Shown here in pieces: positions 24,886 through 34,632 of a stretch of DNA of 38,801 bases. This DNA is from Prochlorococcus sp. AG-424-P16 (GTDB lineage Bacteria > Cyanobacteriota > Cyanobacteriia > PCC-6307 > Cyanobiaceae). Position numbers and translations under genes: made by a program. How positions within the stretch are numbered: the first letter of the stretch is position 1; each line of letters opens with the position of its first letter. The stretch is from positions 1-38,801 of the forward strand of contig QCNI01000014.1 of the NCBI GenBank assembly GCA_003213255.1, written 5' to 3'. The notes beneath the pieces were generated by a model. The model was given only the letters and a program-made list of their open reading frames with translations. It was not told the origin of the DNA and searched no databases.

Positions 24886-26358
24886 TTAGCTATTTAATTT
24901 TTCCATAAGAAGTTTATTTGCAAGTTTAGGGTCTGCTTTACCTTTTGTTCTTTTCATAAGTTGACCAACAAAAAAACCAAGTAACTTAGTTTTGCCATTT
25001 TTAAATGCTTGAACTTCATTTGGATGTTCATTTATAAGTTCATCAATTATTGGTGAAATACTTGAAGAATCAGATATCATTACCAACCCTTTTTCTTCAA
25101 CTAATTTTTTCGGGGAAATATTTTTTTGAATAAGTTCAGGTAAAATTTCTTTTGCAATTTTTCCACTAATTATATTTTTTGAAATCATGTTAATCATTTC
25201 AGCAAGATTTTCAGGACTAAGCTTTAATTCACTAAAACTTAGTTTGTTTGATTTTAAATAGCCCACAATATCACTTGTTACCCAATTTGAAGCTAGTTTA
25301 GCCTCAGCACCATTTGCTACTGTTTCTTCAAAAAAGTTTGCCATGCTTATTTCATCAGAAATTACCCTTGCATCATATGCAGACAACCCAAATTGACTTA
25401 CGTATTTATATCTTTTCTTTGAAGGTAATTCTGGTAGTTCTTTAAACCATATTTCTTGTTGGGCTTTTGTGATTTCAATTGGACCTAAGTCAGGATCAGG
25501 AAAATATCTATAGTCACTGCTACCTTCTTTTAATCTCATACTTTTCGTTAATTGCTTAGCTTCATCCCATAACCTTGTTTCTTGGAAAATTTTTCCTCCA
25601 TTTTCATAAACTTCTATTTGTCTGGCTATTTCATAATCACAAGCCTTTTGAATTGCAGAAAATGAATTCATATTTTTTATTTCCACTTTGGTACCAAAGG
25701 GAGCATTAGGTCCTTTTCTAACTGAAATATTGACATCGCAGCGTAATGAACCCTCTTGCATATTTCCGTCTGATACCCCTAGATATCTAACTGTTCTTCT
25801 AATCTCTGAAGCATATTCAGATGCCTCTTTACCTGATCTAATATCTGGTTTACTTACAATCTCACACAATGCTATTCCGGCACGATTGTAATCAACTAAC
25901 GAATACTTAGAGCCAGCTAATCTATCACTTCCTGAATGGACTAGTTTTCCAGCGTCTTCTTCCATATGTAACCTTTCTATACCAATTTTTTTTATATAAG
26001 GTTCTTTGTCCTTTTCAATTATTTCAACCTCTAACCAACCATTTTCAGCTAGTGGCTCATCAAATTGTGAAATTTGATAATTTTTAGGAAGATCAGGATA
26101 AAAATATTGTTTTCTATCAAATTTACAATGTTCTGCAACTTTTAAATTTAATGCTAACGAAGTTTTTACAGCATACTCAAGAACAGTCTCATTCAGAACT
26201 GGAAGAGTTCCTGGTAAACCACAAACTACAGGATCTATATGGGTATTGGGTGCATCACCAAAAGCTGTTGACGCAGATGTAAATATTTTACTTTTCGTAT
26301 TAAGCTGTACATGAGTTTCCAAACCAATCACAGCTTCCCAAGATTCCAAATTGTTCAT
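24886..26358 (-). CDS. gatB: GatB, Asp-tRNA(Asn)/Glu-tRNA(Gln) amidotransferase subunit B
   Basis: A 490-residue subunit of GatCAB, which amidates mischarged Glu-tRNA(Gln) (and Asp-tRNA(Asn)) as in other cyanobacteria. WEAVIGLETHVQLNTKSKIF at the start, the kinase-like core with YFYPDLPKNYQISQFD and DYNRAGIALCEIVSKPD, and a C-terminal tRNA-binding YqeY-like domain ending in FVGQLMKRTKGKADP are all present. I chose ATG 26358 because the open frame upstream to 26445 only adds 29 hydrophobic residues without family similarity and would run into the thiO gene. It is divergent from thiO with 78 bases between. Confidence 0.96.
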   Translation of the reverse strand: MNNLESWEAVIGLETHVQLNTKSKIFTSASTAFGDAPNTHIDPVVCGLPGTLPVLNETVLEYAVKTSLALNLKVAEHCKFDRKQYFYPDLPKNYQISQFDEPLAENGWLEVEIIEKDKEPYIKKIGIERLHMEEDAGKLVHSGSDRLAGSKYSLVDYNRAGIALCEIVSKPDIRSGKEASEYASEIRRTVRYLGVSDGNMQEGSLRCDVNISVRKGPNAPFGTKVEIKNMNSFSAIQKACDYEIARQIEVYENGGKIFQETRLWDEAKQLTKSMRLKEGSSDYRYFPDPDLGPIEITKAQQEIWFKELPELPSKKRYKYVSQFGLSAYDARVISDEISMANFFEETVANGAEAKLASNWVTSDIVGYLKSNKLSFSELKLSPENLAEMINMISKNIISGKIAKEILPELIQKNISPKKLVEEKGLVMISDSSSISPIIDELINEHPNEVQAFKNGKTKLLGFFVGQLMKRTKGKADPKLANKLLMEKLNS

Positions 26359-26436
26359 TATTAAAAGTCTCTTTATTAATACTATTGGATATAAAGGAAA
26401 AGAGGACCAAAACACAAATAAAATATTAATTTTTAA

Positions 26437-27547
26437 ATGGCACAAGAAACCAAAAATTCAGTATTAATCATTGGAGGTGGACTTTTAGGTTTATCTATTG
26501 CTTATGAATTTTCTAGAAATAACTTCAAAGTTTTAGTTTTAAGCAAAAACAGAAATGAATCAGCTGGATTTGTTGCTGCAGGAATGTTAGCTACTCATGC
26601 TGAAGGACTCGAAGATGAATTACTAAAATTTGGCCAAGAAAGTCAAAATCTAATTCCAAAGTGGATACAAAGTATTGAACAAGATAGTAATATTAAATGC
26701 GGTTTAAAAAAATGTGGCATAGTAGTTCCTTTTAAAAACAAAGAAGATCTTGAAGAGTTTCCCACTTATAAATATGGAAAATATTTAAATCACAAAGATC
26801 TTCAAACAGAAATCAATGGAATGAATTCTATTTGGAAACATGGTTTACTTTTTGAACAAGATGGTCAAATAGATAACCGAAGAAAACTGATGCGTGCTCT
26901 TGAGAGAGCATGCTCCTTGAATGGAGTCGAATTTCAAGAGGGATCAGAAGTAGAGGATTTGACATTCGAAAAAAAACAAAATTACAGGTGCAACAGTTTT
27001 ATGTGCCACTGGGGAAATAAAAAAAATTAACTGCGAAAAAGCAATTATATGCAGCGGTGCGTGGAGTAAAAAAATTTTTAATAAGATTCCAGTCTTTCCT
27101 GTAAAGGGACAAATGCTATCAATACAAGGTCCAACAAATTTTTTGAAAAGGGTTATTTTTGGTCCAAAAACTTATTTAGTTCCCCGTGATGATGGACTTA
27201 TTATAGTTGGAGCGACAGTTGAAAAAGATTCAAAATTTAATCAAGGTAATACTCCTAATGGAATAAAACAACTGCAAGAAGGCATTCGCTCTTTATTACC
27301 AGAAGCTATTAATTGGCCACAAATGGAACATTGGTGGGGCTTTAGACCTTGCACACCAGATCTAAAACCAATAATTGGAAAATCAAAAATTGAAAATCTT
27401 TATATAGCTACAGGACATTACAGAAATGGAGTTTTATTTTCTGCAATAACAAGTGATCTTCTTTTGAAAATAGTTCAAAATAAAAATCTCAAAGAAATAG
27501 AGAAAAGCTTTTTAGAAAAATTTAGTTTAGATAGATTTGCGATTTAA
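26437..27547 (+). pseudogene. thiO: ThiO-type glycine oxidase, frameshifted at a poly-A tract
   Basis: Two frames together form one FAD-dependent oxidoreductase of about 369 residues. The first (26437-27030) has the FAD-binding IIGGGLLGLSIAYEFSRNNF and GFVAAGMLATHAE. The second continues in the +1 frame as ITGATVLCATGEI, CSGAWSKKIF, VFPVKGQMLSIQG, ending with IATGHYRNGVLFSA, a ThiO hallmark. ThiO oxidises glycine to the imine needed for the thiazole of thiamine. The break lies at the A8 run 26969-26976: with seven A the frame reads EKNKITGATV without interruption. As written, the first frame stops at 27028-27030. Both halves look intact otherwise, so a recent mutation, a sequencing error or slippage-dependent expression are all possible. 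Confidence 0.85.
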
Positions 27548-27550
27548 ATT

Positions 27551-28009
27551 TTAATTTTCAGATCGCCATTTCGAATCAGAAGTTTCCCACTCACATAATT
27601 CCTCTTCGTTAAACCATAGATCAATTTCAAATTTTGCTGTATCTTCTCCATCAGAACCATGAATAATATTCCTCCCAATATCAATAGCTAAATCACCTCT
27701 AATTGTTCCAGGCTCTGCTTCCAGAGGTTTTGTTGCACCTATTAGTTTTCTAGCACTCAAAATAACTCCTTCGCCTTCCCACACCATTGCTACAACAGGA
27801 CCACTTGAAATAAAGTCTACTAAATCACCAAAAAAGGGTCTTTCTCTATGTACTCCATAATGATTTTGAGCAAGTTCTTTTGAAGGAATTAATTGCTTTA
27901 ATCCAACCAATTTAAATCCTTTTTTTTCAAATCTGCCAATAATCTCAGAAACATATCCTCTTTGAACTCCATCTGGTTTAATTGCAATAAAGGTTCTCTC
28001 TTTGGTCAT
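27551..28009 (-). CDS. ndk: Nucleoside diphosphate kinase
   Basis: A 152-residue kinase that equalises nucleoside triphosphate pools through a phospho-His intermediate. The N-terminal [15 protein letters not shown] and the active site [13 protein letters not shown] with His117 are complete, and the length is normal. It is convergent with thiO, 3 bases between stops, and divergent from speA with 121 bases between. Confidence 0.97.
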   Translation of the reverse strand: MTKERTFIAIKPDGVQRGYVSEIIGRFEKKGFKLVGLKQLIPSKELAQNHYGVHRERPFFGDLVDFISSGPVVAMVWEGEGVILSARKLIGATKPLEAEPGTIRGDLAIDIGRNIIHGSDGEDTAKFEIDLWFNEEELCEWETSDSKWRSEN

Positions 28010-28130
28010 TTAGTTAATAATCACTCTATGTATATTCAACTTTTGGGTGGTAACTTGGCAAGTAATCATTAAAATAAAAGATATTGTTTAAGTTATTTTC
28101 AAAAACATTTATTAATCACTAAGACATAAA

Positions 28131-30077
28131 TTGACCAATTTTGAGCCGAAAAAATTCAAGAATATTTGGACTATTGAAGATAGTATTTCGACTTATAGCA
28201 TAGACAAATGGGGAGATAAATATTTTTCTATAAATTCCAAAGGAAATATATCAGTAACTAAAGATATAAAATCTGAAAATAAGATTGATCTTTTTAAGCT
28301 TGTCAAAGAACTTAAGAGTAGAGAAATAAATCCTCCATTAATCATAAGATTTAATGATATCTTGAAAGACCGAATAAATGCATTACATGACTCTTTTTTA
28401 AAAGCAATAAAAACCTATAAATATAAGAACATTTATCAAGGCGTTTTTCCTGTCAAATGTAATCAACAGAAAAATGTCCTAGAAAAGATAATAGAGTTTG
28501 GTAGCCAATGGAATTTTGGTTTAGAAGTAGGAAGTAAATCAGAACTATTAATTGGCCTTGCACTTCTTGAAAACCAAAATTCATTACTAATATGCAACGG
28601 ATATAAAGATAAAAAATATATTGAGATTGCTACTTTGGCCAGAAAACTCGGCAAAAATCCAATAATAGTTATTGAACAACGAGATGAGGTAAAAAGAATT
28701 ATTCAAGCAGTTCAAGAACTTAACGCGACTCCATTGATAGGAATTAGAGCAAAGTTATCAAGTAAAAGTAGTGGTAGGTGGGGTAAATCTATTGGAGATA
28801 ATTCCAAATTTGGATTATCAATCCCAGAAATTATGTTGACAATAAAAGAACTAAAAGAAGCAAATCTTATCAACGAAATGAAATTACTCCATTTTCATAT
28901 AGGCAGTCAAATAAGTGATATTGCTGTGATCAAAGACGCATTACAAGAAGCGAGTCAAATATATGTTGAACTATGCAAACTAGGAGCCCCAATGCAATAT
29001 ATCGACGTTGGGGGTGGATTAGGAATAGATTTTGATGGAACTAAAACCTCCTCCAACACTTCTACTAATTATTCTCTCCAAAATTATGCTAACGATGTAA
29101 TTGCAACTATTAAGGATTCATGTGAATTAAACAATATCAAGCATCCAACCATAATCTCAGAAAGTGGAAGAGCAATAATTAGTCATTGTTCAGTTTTAAT
29201 TTTTAATGTCTTAGGAACAAGTCATGTCAGTTCCAAACTACAAATTTTTGATAAAAAAAATCAACAATTAATAATTTCAAATTTACTTGATACTTTCTAT
29301 GAATTAAAAAAACTTAAAAATAAAAAAATAAATTTATCTCAAATAATTGAACTATGGAATGATGCAAAAAAGTTTAAAGAAGATTGCTTAGTCGCTTTTA
29401 GATTAGGATTTTTAAGTTTGGCAGAAAGAGCTTATGCCGAAGAACTTACTTGGGCTTGCGCAAAAGAAATTTCTAATAACCTGAATAATGATGAAATCAA
29501 TCACCCTGATTTATCTGAAATTACAGAAACTCTTGCATCAACTTATTATGCAAATTTATCTATATTTAAATCTATTCCTGATAGCTGGGCAATAAATCAG
29601 ATTTTTCCAATAGTACCAATACATAGACACTTAGAGGAGCCGTTCTGCAAAGGCAACTTTGCAGATTTAACTTGTGATTCAGATGGGAAACTAAATAATT
29701 TTATTGATAATGGAAAAATTAAATCACTACTAAATTTGCATAAGCCAGAAGAAGATAAAGATTACCTAATTGGAATTTTTATGACTGGAGCCTATCAAGA
29801 AGCATTAGGAAACTTACACAATTTATTTGGCAGTACCAACGTTGTTCATATAGACATAAATCAGGATAATTCATATAAGGTAAGAAATATTATTAAAGAG
29901 GACAGTAAATCTGAAATTTTACAATTATTAGATTACAGTTCAGCTTCTTTGGTTGAATCTATAAGAATTAATACTGAATCAGCAATTGATCAAAAAAAAT
30001 TAACTATTGAAGAAGCAAGGAAATTAATGGATCAAATCGAAATTAGTCTCAGAAAAAGTAGTTATTTATCAGAATGA
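28131..30077 (+). CDS. speA: Biosynthetic arginine decarboxylase
   Basis: A 648-residue PLP enzyme of the fold-III decarboxylase group, making agmatine from arginine for polyamine synthesis. It starts like other SpeA proteins ([20 protein letters not shown] from residue 13). The PLP Lys is Lys109 in [10 protein letters not shown], and [26 protein letters not shown] and [11 protein letters not shown] follow in order. The start is TTG at 28131: a stop in frame at 28113-28115 and no ATG or GTG in between leave no better choice. No clear Shine-Dalgarno is present. Its 3' end overlaps convergent alaS by 16 bases. Confidence 0.95.
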   Translation: MTNFEPKKFKNIWTIEDSISTYSIDKWGDKYFSINSKGNISVTKDIKSENKIDLFKLVKELKSREINPPLIIRFNDILKDRINALHDSFLKAIKTYKYKNIYQGVFPVKCNQQKNVLEKIIEFGSQWNFGLEVGSKSELLIGLALLENQNSLLICNGYKDKKYIEIATLARKLGKNPIIVIEQRDEVKRIIQAVQELNATPLIGIRAKLSSKSSGRWGKSIGDNSKFGLSIPEIMLTIKELKEANLINEMKLLHFHIGSQISDIAVIKDALQEASQIYVELCKLGAPMQYIDVGGGLGIDFDGTKTSSNTSTNYSLQNYANDVIATIKDSCELNNIKHPTIISESGRAIISHCSVLIFNVLGTSHVSSKLQIFDKKNQQLIISNLLDTFYELKKLKNKKINLSQIIELWNDAKKFKEDCLVAFRLGFLSLAERAYAEELTWACAKEISNNLNNDEINHPDLSEITETLASTYYANLSIFKSIPDSWAINQIFPIVPIHRHLEEPFCKGNFADLTCDSDGKLNNFIDNGKIKSLLNLHKPEEDKDYLIGIFMTGAYQEALGNLHNLFGSTNVVHIDINQDNSYKVRNIIKEDSKSEILQLLDYSSASLVESIRINTESAIDQKKLTIEEARKLMDQIEISLRKSSYLSE

Positions 30078-32722
30078 CTAGCTAATGTTTTTTGCAAATA
30101 ATTTTTAGCATAATCTAAAGCATCACTTAACTTATCAATATCTTTAGCGCCTGCTTGAGCAAAGTTAGGCTTTCCTCCTCCACCTCCCGAACAAATTCTT
30201 GCAATCTCATTAATTAATTTACCTGCATGCAAGCCTATTTTTACTGCTTCATTACCTAAAGAAACTACAAATAACAACTTTCTATTTTCTGGATTTGGTA
30301 TTCCCCCAAGAATCACTATTGCTTTATTTCCCAAATGAGAAGTTAAATTAAGTGCTGCAGATTGCAAAGAATTCCCATCTAAGCCATCAATCTGATTTAC
30401 TAAAATTGAAAAAGAATTTACTATTTCTGCTGATGATTTTATAGAAGAGTATTTAAAATATGCAATTTCATCTTTCATTTTTTGTATCTCTTTATTCTTA
30501 TTAATAAGCTCTGCTTGCAAATTATTAACCCTTTCAAAAAGTTGATTAGGATTTGCTTTTAACAAATCACTTAGTTGGTTTACTAATGCATTTCTATCAC
30601 TGAAATAGTCTAATGCTGATTGGCCTGATAATGCTTCGATTCTTCTGACTCCAGCTGAGATTCCTTCCTCACTAATTATTTTGAAAGAACCTAATTCGGA
30701 TGTAGTTTTAACATGTGTGCCACCACAAAGTTCCATTGAAACTCCTGGTACATTAACAACGCGCACTACATCATCATATTTTTCTCCAAACATGGCGACT
30801 GCGCCCTTTTCAAGAGCCTTACTCTTAGACATATTTTTTATTTCTAGGGCATGATTTTCCATAATCCACGAGTTCACTAAAGTCTCAATCTTAGAAATTT
30901 GATCTTTAGAAATAGGATTAGAAGAATTAAAATCAAATCGTAATTTATTAAAGGCTACTAATGAACCTTTTTGTCCAACACTTTCATTAATAACTGATTT
31001 AAGTGCAGATTGTAATAAATGAGTAGCTGTATGATTTGCAGCAGCCTTAGCTCTATTAGAGGAGCTAACATTAGTCTTAACTTTTTGTCCAATAGTTAAT
31101 TTTCCTTTTTTGATCATTCCATAATGTAAAAAAACATTTTTCTTTCGCATGACATTATCAACCAAGACCTCAACATCGTTTGAAAATATCGTTCCAATAT
31201 CACCAACTTGCCCGCCAGATTCTCCATAAAAAGTTGTCTGATCAAGCACAATTAAAACTTTCTGACCTTCACTTGCTTGCTTAACTAATGTTGAATCCAA
31301 GAATATACCCTTTATTTCAGCTTCCGAAAGGAGTGAATTATAACCATTAAAAACAGTTTTATTAAAAAGATCTATTTCTCGCTCTAATGATCCCTCTAAT
31401 GTCAAATCAATATTACTTGAAGCAGCTTTTGCTCTCTCTTTTTGTGCATTCATTTCTTTTTCAAAACCCTTTATATCTACGCGGATACTATTTTCCTCAG
31501 CAATTTCTACAGTAAGTTCTAGAGGAAATCCATAAGTATCATAAAGTTCAAAAGCTTTAAAACCAGAAATTAATTTCTGTCCTGAAGAAATTAACTCATC
31601 TAGCAATTTCTCTCCTCTTTCAAGAGTTTCCCTAAATCTTATTTCTTCAATTTTTATCTCATTCAAAATTAAATCATAATTATTTTTTAAATCAGGATAA
31701 TTATTTTGCATTAAATTAATCCCGACAGTAGCAATATGGGGTAAAAATTCATTTGTTATACCTAATAATCTCCCATGTCTGACCATTCTTCTAATAAGCC
31801 TTCTTAATATATAGCCCCTGCCGAGATTACTTGCTGCTACTCCATCAGAAATTAAATGAATAACAGCTCTTGTATGATCACCAATGATTTTTAAAGAAAT
31901 TTTGTTTTTTTCATCTGAAGAAAAATAATCAATATTTGCAAGCTCACAAATTTTTTGGATAATAGGAAAAATTAAATCTGTCTCATAATTATTTTGCTTT
32001 TTTTGTAGTATTTGAGCCATCCTTTCAAGACCCATTCCTGTATCAATATTTTTAAATTTTAAATCTGTCAATTTTCCATTAGGATCACGATTATATTGCA
32101 TAAAAACAAGATTATAAAATTCAATAAAACGATCTCCATCTTCTAAATCAATATTCTGCAAACCCTTTTCAGGATTAAAATCATAATAAAGTTCTGAACA
32201 AGGTCCACATGGACCTGTTTTACCAGATGACCAAAAATTATCTTCCTCACCTAGTTTCACTATCCTATCTGGATGAATACCAATTTCATCTCTCCAAATT
32301 TTTGCAGACTCTTCGTCTTCGTAAAAAACACTCACAATTATATTTTCAACAGAAAGTTGATAAATATTAGTAACTAATTCCCAAGCCCATTGGATAGCCT
32401 CTCGTTTAAAATAATCTCCAAAAGAGAAATTACCAAGCATTTCAAAAAAAGTGTGATGTCTAGCTGTAACTCCAACGTTTTCTATATCATTTGTTCTGAT
32501 GCACTTTTGGCTAGATGTAGCCCTTTTTGATGGTCTTTCTTTTAAACCTAAAAAAACTGGCTTAAAAGGTAGCATTCCAGCAATTGTGAGCATTACCGTA
32601 GGGTCATCTGGAATCAAAGATGCACTTGGAATGATTTTATGTGATTTTTCACTATAAAATTTTAAAAAAGCATTTCTTATCTCATCTCCAGTAACTATTT
32701 TTTTAATTAGTTGAGATGTCAT
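30062..32722 (-). CDS. alaS: Alanyl-tRNA synthetase
   Basis: An 886-residue enzyme with all AlaRS parts: class II catalytic core ([40 protein letters not shown]), tRNA-recognition region, editing domain with [12 protein letters not shown] and [13 protein letters not shown], and the C-Ala domain ending in [18 protein letters not shown]. It charges tRNA-Ala and also the tmRNA, whose G3-U pair is present at 20502. The gene overlaps speA by 16 bases at the 3' end and is divergent from flv3. Confidence 0.97.
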   Translation of the reverse strand: MTSQLIKKIVTGDEIRNAFLKFYSEKSHKIIPSASLIPDDPTVMLTIAGMLPFKPVFLGLKERPSKRATSSQKCIRTNDIENVGVTARHHTFFEMLGNFSFGDYFKREAIQWAWELVTNIYQLSVENIIVSVFYEDEESAKIWRDEIGIHPDRIVKLGEEDNFWSSGKTGPCGPCSELYYDFNPEKGLQNIDLEDGDRFIEFYNLVFMQYNRDPNGKLTDLKFKNIDTGMGLERMAQILQKKQNNYETDLIFPIIQKICELANIDYFSSDEKNKISLKIIGDHTRAVIHLISDGVAASNLGRGYILRRLIRRMVRHGRLLGITNEFLPHIATVGINLMQNNYPDLKNNYDLILNEIKIEEIRFRETLERGEKLLDELISSGQKLISGFKAFELYDTYGFPLELTVEIAEENSIRVDIKGFEKEMNAQKERAKAASSNIDLTLEGSLEREIDLFNKTVFNGYNSLLSEAEIKGIFLDSTLVKQASEGQKVLIVLDQTTFYGESGGQVGDIGTIFSNDVEVLVDNVMRKKNVFLHYGMIKKGKLTIGQKVKTNVSSSNRAKAAANHTATHLLQSALKSVINESVGQKGSLVAFNKLRFDFNSSNPISKDQISKIETLVNSWIMENHALEIKNMSKSKALEKGAVAMFGEKYDDVVRVVNVPGVSMELCGGTHVKTTSELGSFKIISEEGISAGVRRIEALSGQSALDYFSDRNALVNQLSDLLKANPNQLFERVNNLQAELINKNKEIQKMKDEIAYFKYSSIKSSAEIVNSFSILVNQIDGLDGNSLQSAALNLTSHLGNKAIVILGGIPNPENRKLLFVVSLGNEAVKIGLHAGKLINEIARICSGGGGGKPNFAQAGAKDIDKLSDALDYAKNYLQKTLASHSDK

Positions 32723-32841
32723 TTATCCAGAATAAGAAGATTAAAAATTAAAGAAAAGCGTAATTTCGGTTATTTCACAAAAATAATCACGCGGATTTAT
32801 ATTCTACATAACTAAAGTAATTTTATAACGCGATTTGTCTT

Positions 32842-34617
32842 ATGCTAGCCTCTGCCCAGACAAGTAATTCTAAATTGGTACAAATAAATAACAAGTTGAC
32901 AGTTCAATCTCAAAACTTCGCTGATGATTCTTGTGCCATAAGATCACTGGATTGGGATCGCAGTAGATTTGATATTGAATTTGGCTTACGTAATGGCACT
33001 ACTTACAATAGTTTTATTATTAAAGGCGAAAAACTTGCAATAATTGATACTAGTCACGCAAAATTCGAAGAATTATGGTTTGAAGAATTACTAAAAGAGG
33101 TAAATCCCCAAGAAGTTGATTATTTAATTACGAGCCATACAGAACCAGATCATTCAGGTTTAATAGGTAATCTTCTAGAATTAAACAAAAATATCACAGT
33201 AGTAGGATCAAAATTAGCCCTTAAGTTTATTGAAGACCAAATACATGTTCCCTTTAAGCGACTAGAAGTTAAAAGTGGAGAGTTTTTAAATCTCGGAACT
33301 AATCCTAACAGCGGCTTAGAACACAATATTGAATTTATAAGCGCACCAAATTTACATTGGCCAGATACAATTTTTACATATGATCACAGCACTCATGTTC
33401 TCTACACATGCGATGCATTTGGACTCCATTATTGTTCTGATGAATTTTATGACACTGACCAAAAAGAAATATATGATGATTTTCGTTTTTATTACGATTG
33501 CCTAATGGGTCCAAACGCTAGAAGCGTTTTGCAGGCAATTAAAAGAATAGATAAACTTCCTGAATTAAAAACAATAGCCGTAGGTCATGGGCCTTTGCTT
33601 CATAATCAAGTTAATTTTTGGAAAGAAAAATACCAAGAATGGAGCAGCAATAAAAGCAAAGGTAATGATTTTGTATCAGTCTGCTATATCAGCGACTATG
33701 GTTATTGTGATCGACTAAGTCAAGCGATATCTCATGGAATAAGTAAAGCAGATGCGCAGGTTCAATTAATTGATTTAAGATCTTCTGACCCCCAAGAATT
33801 AACAAGTTTAATTTCAGAGTCAAAAGCAGTAGTCATCCCCACATGGCCAGTAGATTCAGATAATGAATTAAAAGAATCTCTTGGTACTTTATTTGCAGCA
33901 CTAAAATCAAAACAATTTACAGCTGTCTATGATGCATTTGGTGGCAATGATGAACCAATAGATTCTTTAGCAAATAAATTAAGAGGACTTGGTCAAAAAG
34001 AAGCTTTCTCTCCTTTAAGAGTTAAAAATATTCCAGATCCCATTGTTTATCAACAATTCGAAGAAGCTGGAACTGACTTGGGTCAATTGATCAATAAAAA
34101 GAAAAATATTGCCTCTATGAAGAGCCTTGATTCAAATTTAGATAAAGCTTTAGGCAGGTTAAGTGGAGGATTATATGTAGTTACAGCGAGCCAAGGAGAA
34201 GGTTCGACATTTAGACAAAGTGCGATGGTAGCAAGTTGGGTTAGTCAAGCAAGTTTTTCTCCACCAGGCATAACAGTTGCAGTAGCAAAAGATAGAGCTA
34301 TTGAATCATATATGCAAGTTGGTAAAGGTTTTGTTGTGAATATCTTGAGAGAAGATAATTATCAAAAAATGTTCAGACATTTTTTAAAAAGATTTGCTCC
34401 TGGAGCTGATAGATTTGCAGATGTAGATATAATTAGCAACATCGCGGATGGAGGACCAGTCCTATCAGATTCACTCGCTTTTTTAGATTGTAAAGTTAGT
34501 TCCAGACTAGAGACTCCAGACCATTGGATAATTTACGGAATTGTTGAAAATGGTAATGTCTCTGACTTATCATGCAAGACAGCAGTTCATCACAGAAAAG
34601 TTGCTAATCACTATTAG
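32842..34617 (+). CDS. flv3: Flavodiiron protein Flv3-like (intact iron site)
   Basis: A 591-residue cyanobacterial class C flavodiiron protein with three parts: metallo-beta-lactamase-like domain, flavodoxin domain (from about residue 275) and a C-terminal flavin reductase domain (from about 435). The diiron ligands are complete: His99, Glu101, Asp103 and His104 in TSHTEPDHSG, His172 in NLHWPD, Asp191 in CDAFG and His249 in VGHGP. Flv1/Flv3 pairs send photosystem I electrons to oxygen, making water without superoxide, and protect PSI in changing light. flv1-like follows after 15 bases. The intact ligands point to Flv3 rather than Flv1; Flv2/Flv4 types are less likely. Confidence 0.88.
   Translation: MLASAQTSNSKLVQINNKLTVQSQNFADDSCAIRSLDWDRSRFDIEFGLRNGTTYNSFIIKGEKLAIIDTSHAKFEELWFEELLKEVNPQEVDYLITSHTEPDHSGLIGNLLELNKNITVVGSKLALKFIEDQIHVPFKRLEVKSGEFLNLGTNPNSGLEHNIEFISAPNLHWPDTIFTYDHSTHVLYTCDAFGLHYCSDEFYDTDQKEIYDDFRFYYDCLMGPNARSVLQAIKRIDKLPELKTIAVGHGPLLHNQVNFWKEKYQEWSSNKSKGNDFVSVCYISDYGYCDRLSQAISHGISKADAQVQLIDLRSSDPQELTSLISESKAVVIPTWPVDSDNELKESLGTLFAALKSKQFTAVYDAFGGNDEPIDSLANKLRGLGQKEAFSPLRVKNIPDPIVYQQFEEAGTDLGQLINKKKNIASMKSLDSNLDKALGRLSGGLYVVTASQGEGSTFRQSAMVASWVSQASFSPPGITVAVAKDRAIESYMQVGKGFVVNILREDNYQKMFRHFLKRFAPGADRFADVDIISNIADGGPVLSDSLAFLDCKVSSRLETPDHWIIYGIVENGNVSDLSCKTAVHHRKVANHY
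34237..34268 (+). repeat. 32-bp direct repeat, copy 1 (in flv3)
   Basis: These 32 bases are identical to 36058-36089 in the paralogue and encode the conserved WVSQASFSPPG of the flavin reductase domain. Flanking sequence differs at many codon positions, so the perfect match stands out. It could come from selection on the motif or from local gene conversion. Confidence 0.85.
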
Positions 34618-34632
34618 AAAATAAATAATTAA

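Noticed and set aside
26359..26445. 29-residue upstream extension of gatB
   Set aside because: It is hydrophobic noise that would overlap thiO; GatB proteins start at the sequence following ATG 26358.
32824..32829. TATAAC as a -10 element for flv3
   Set aside because: It lies 13-18 bases before the ATG, which would leave almost no leader, and several equal matches exist in the same AT-rich gap.
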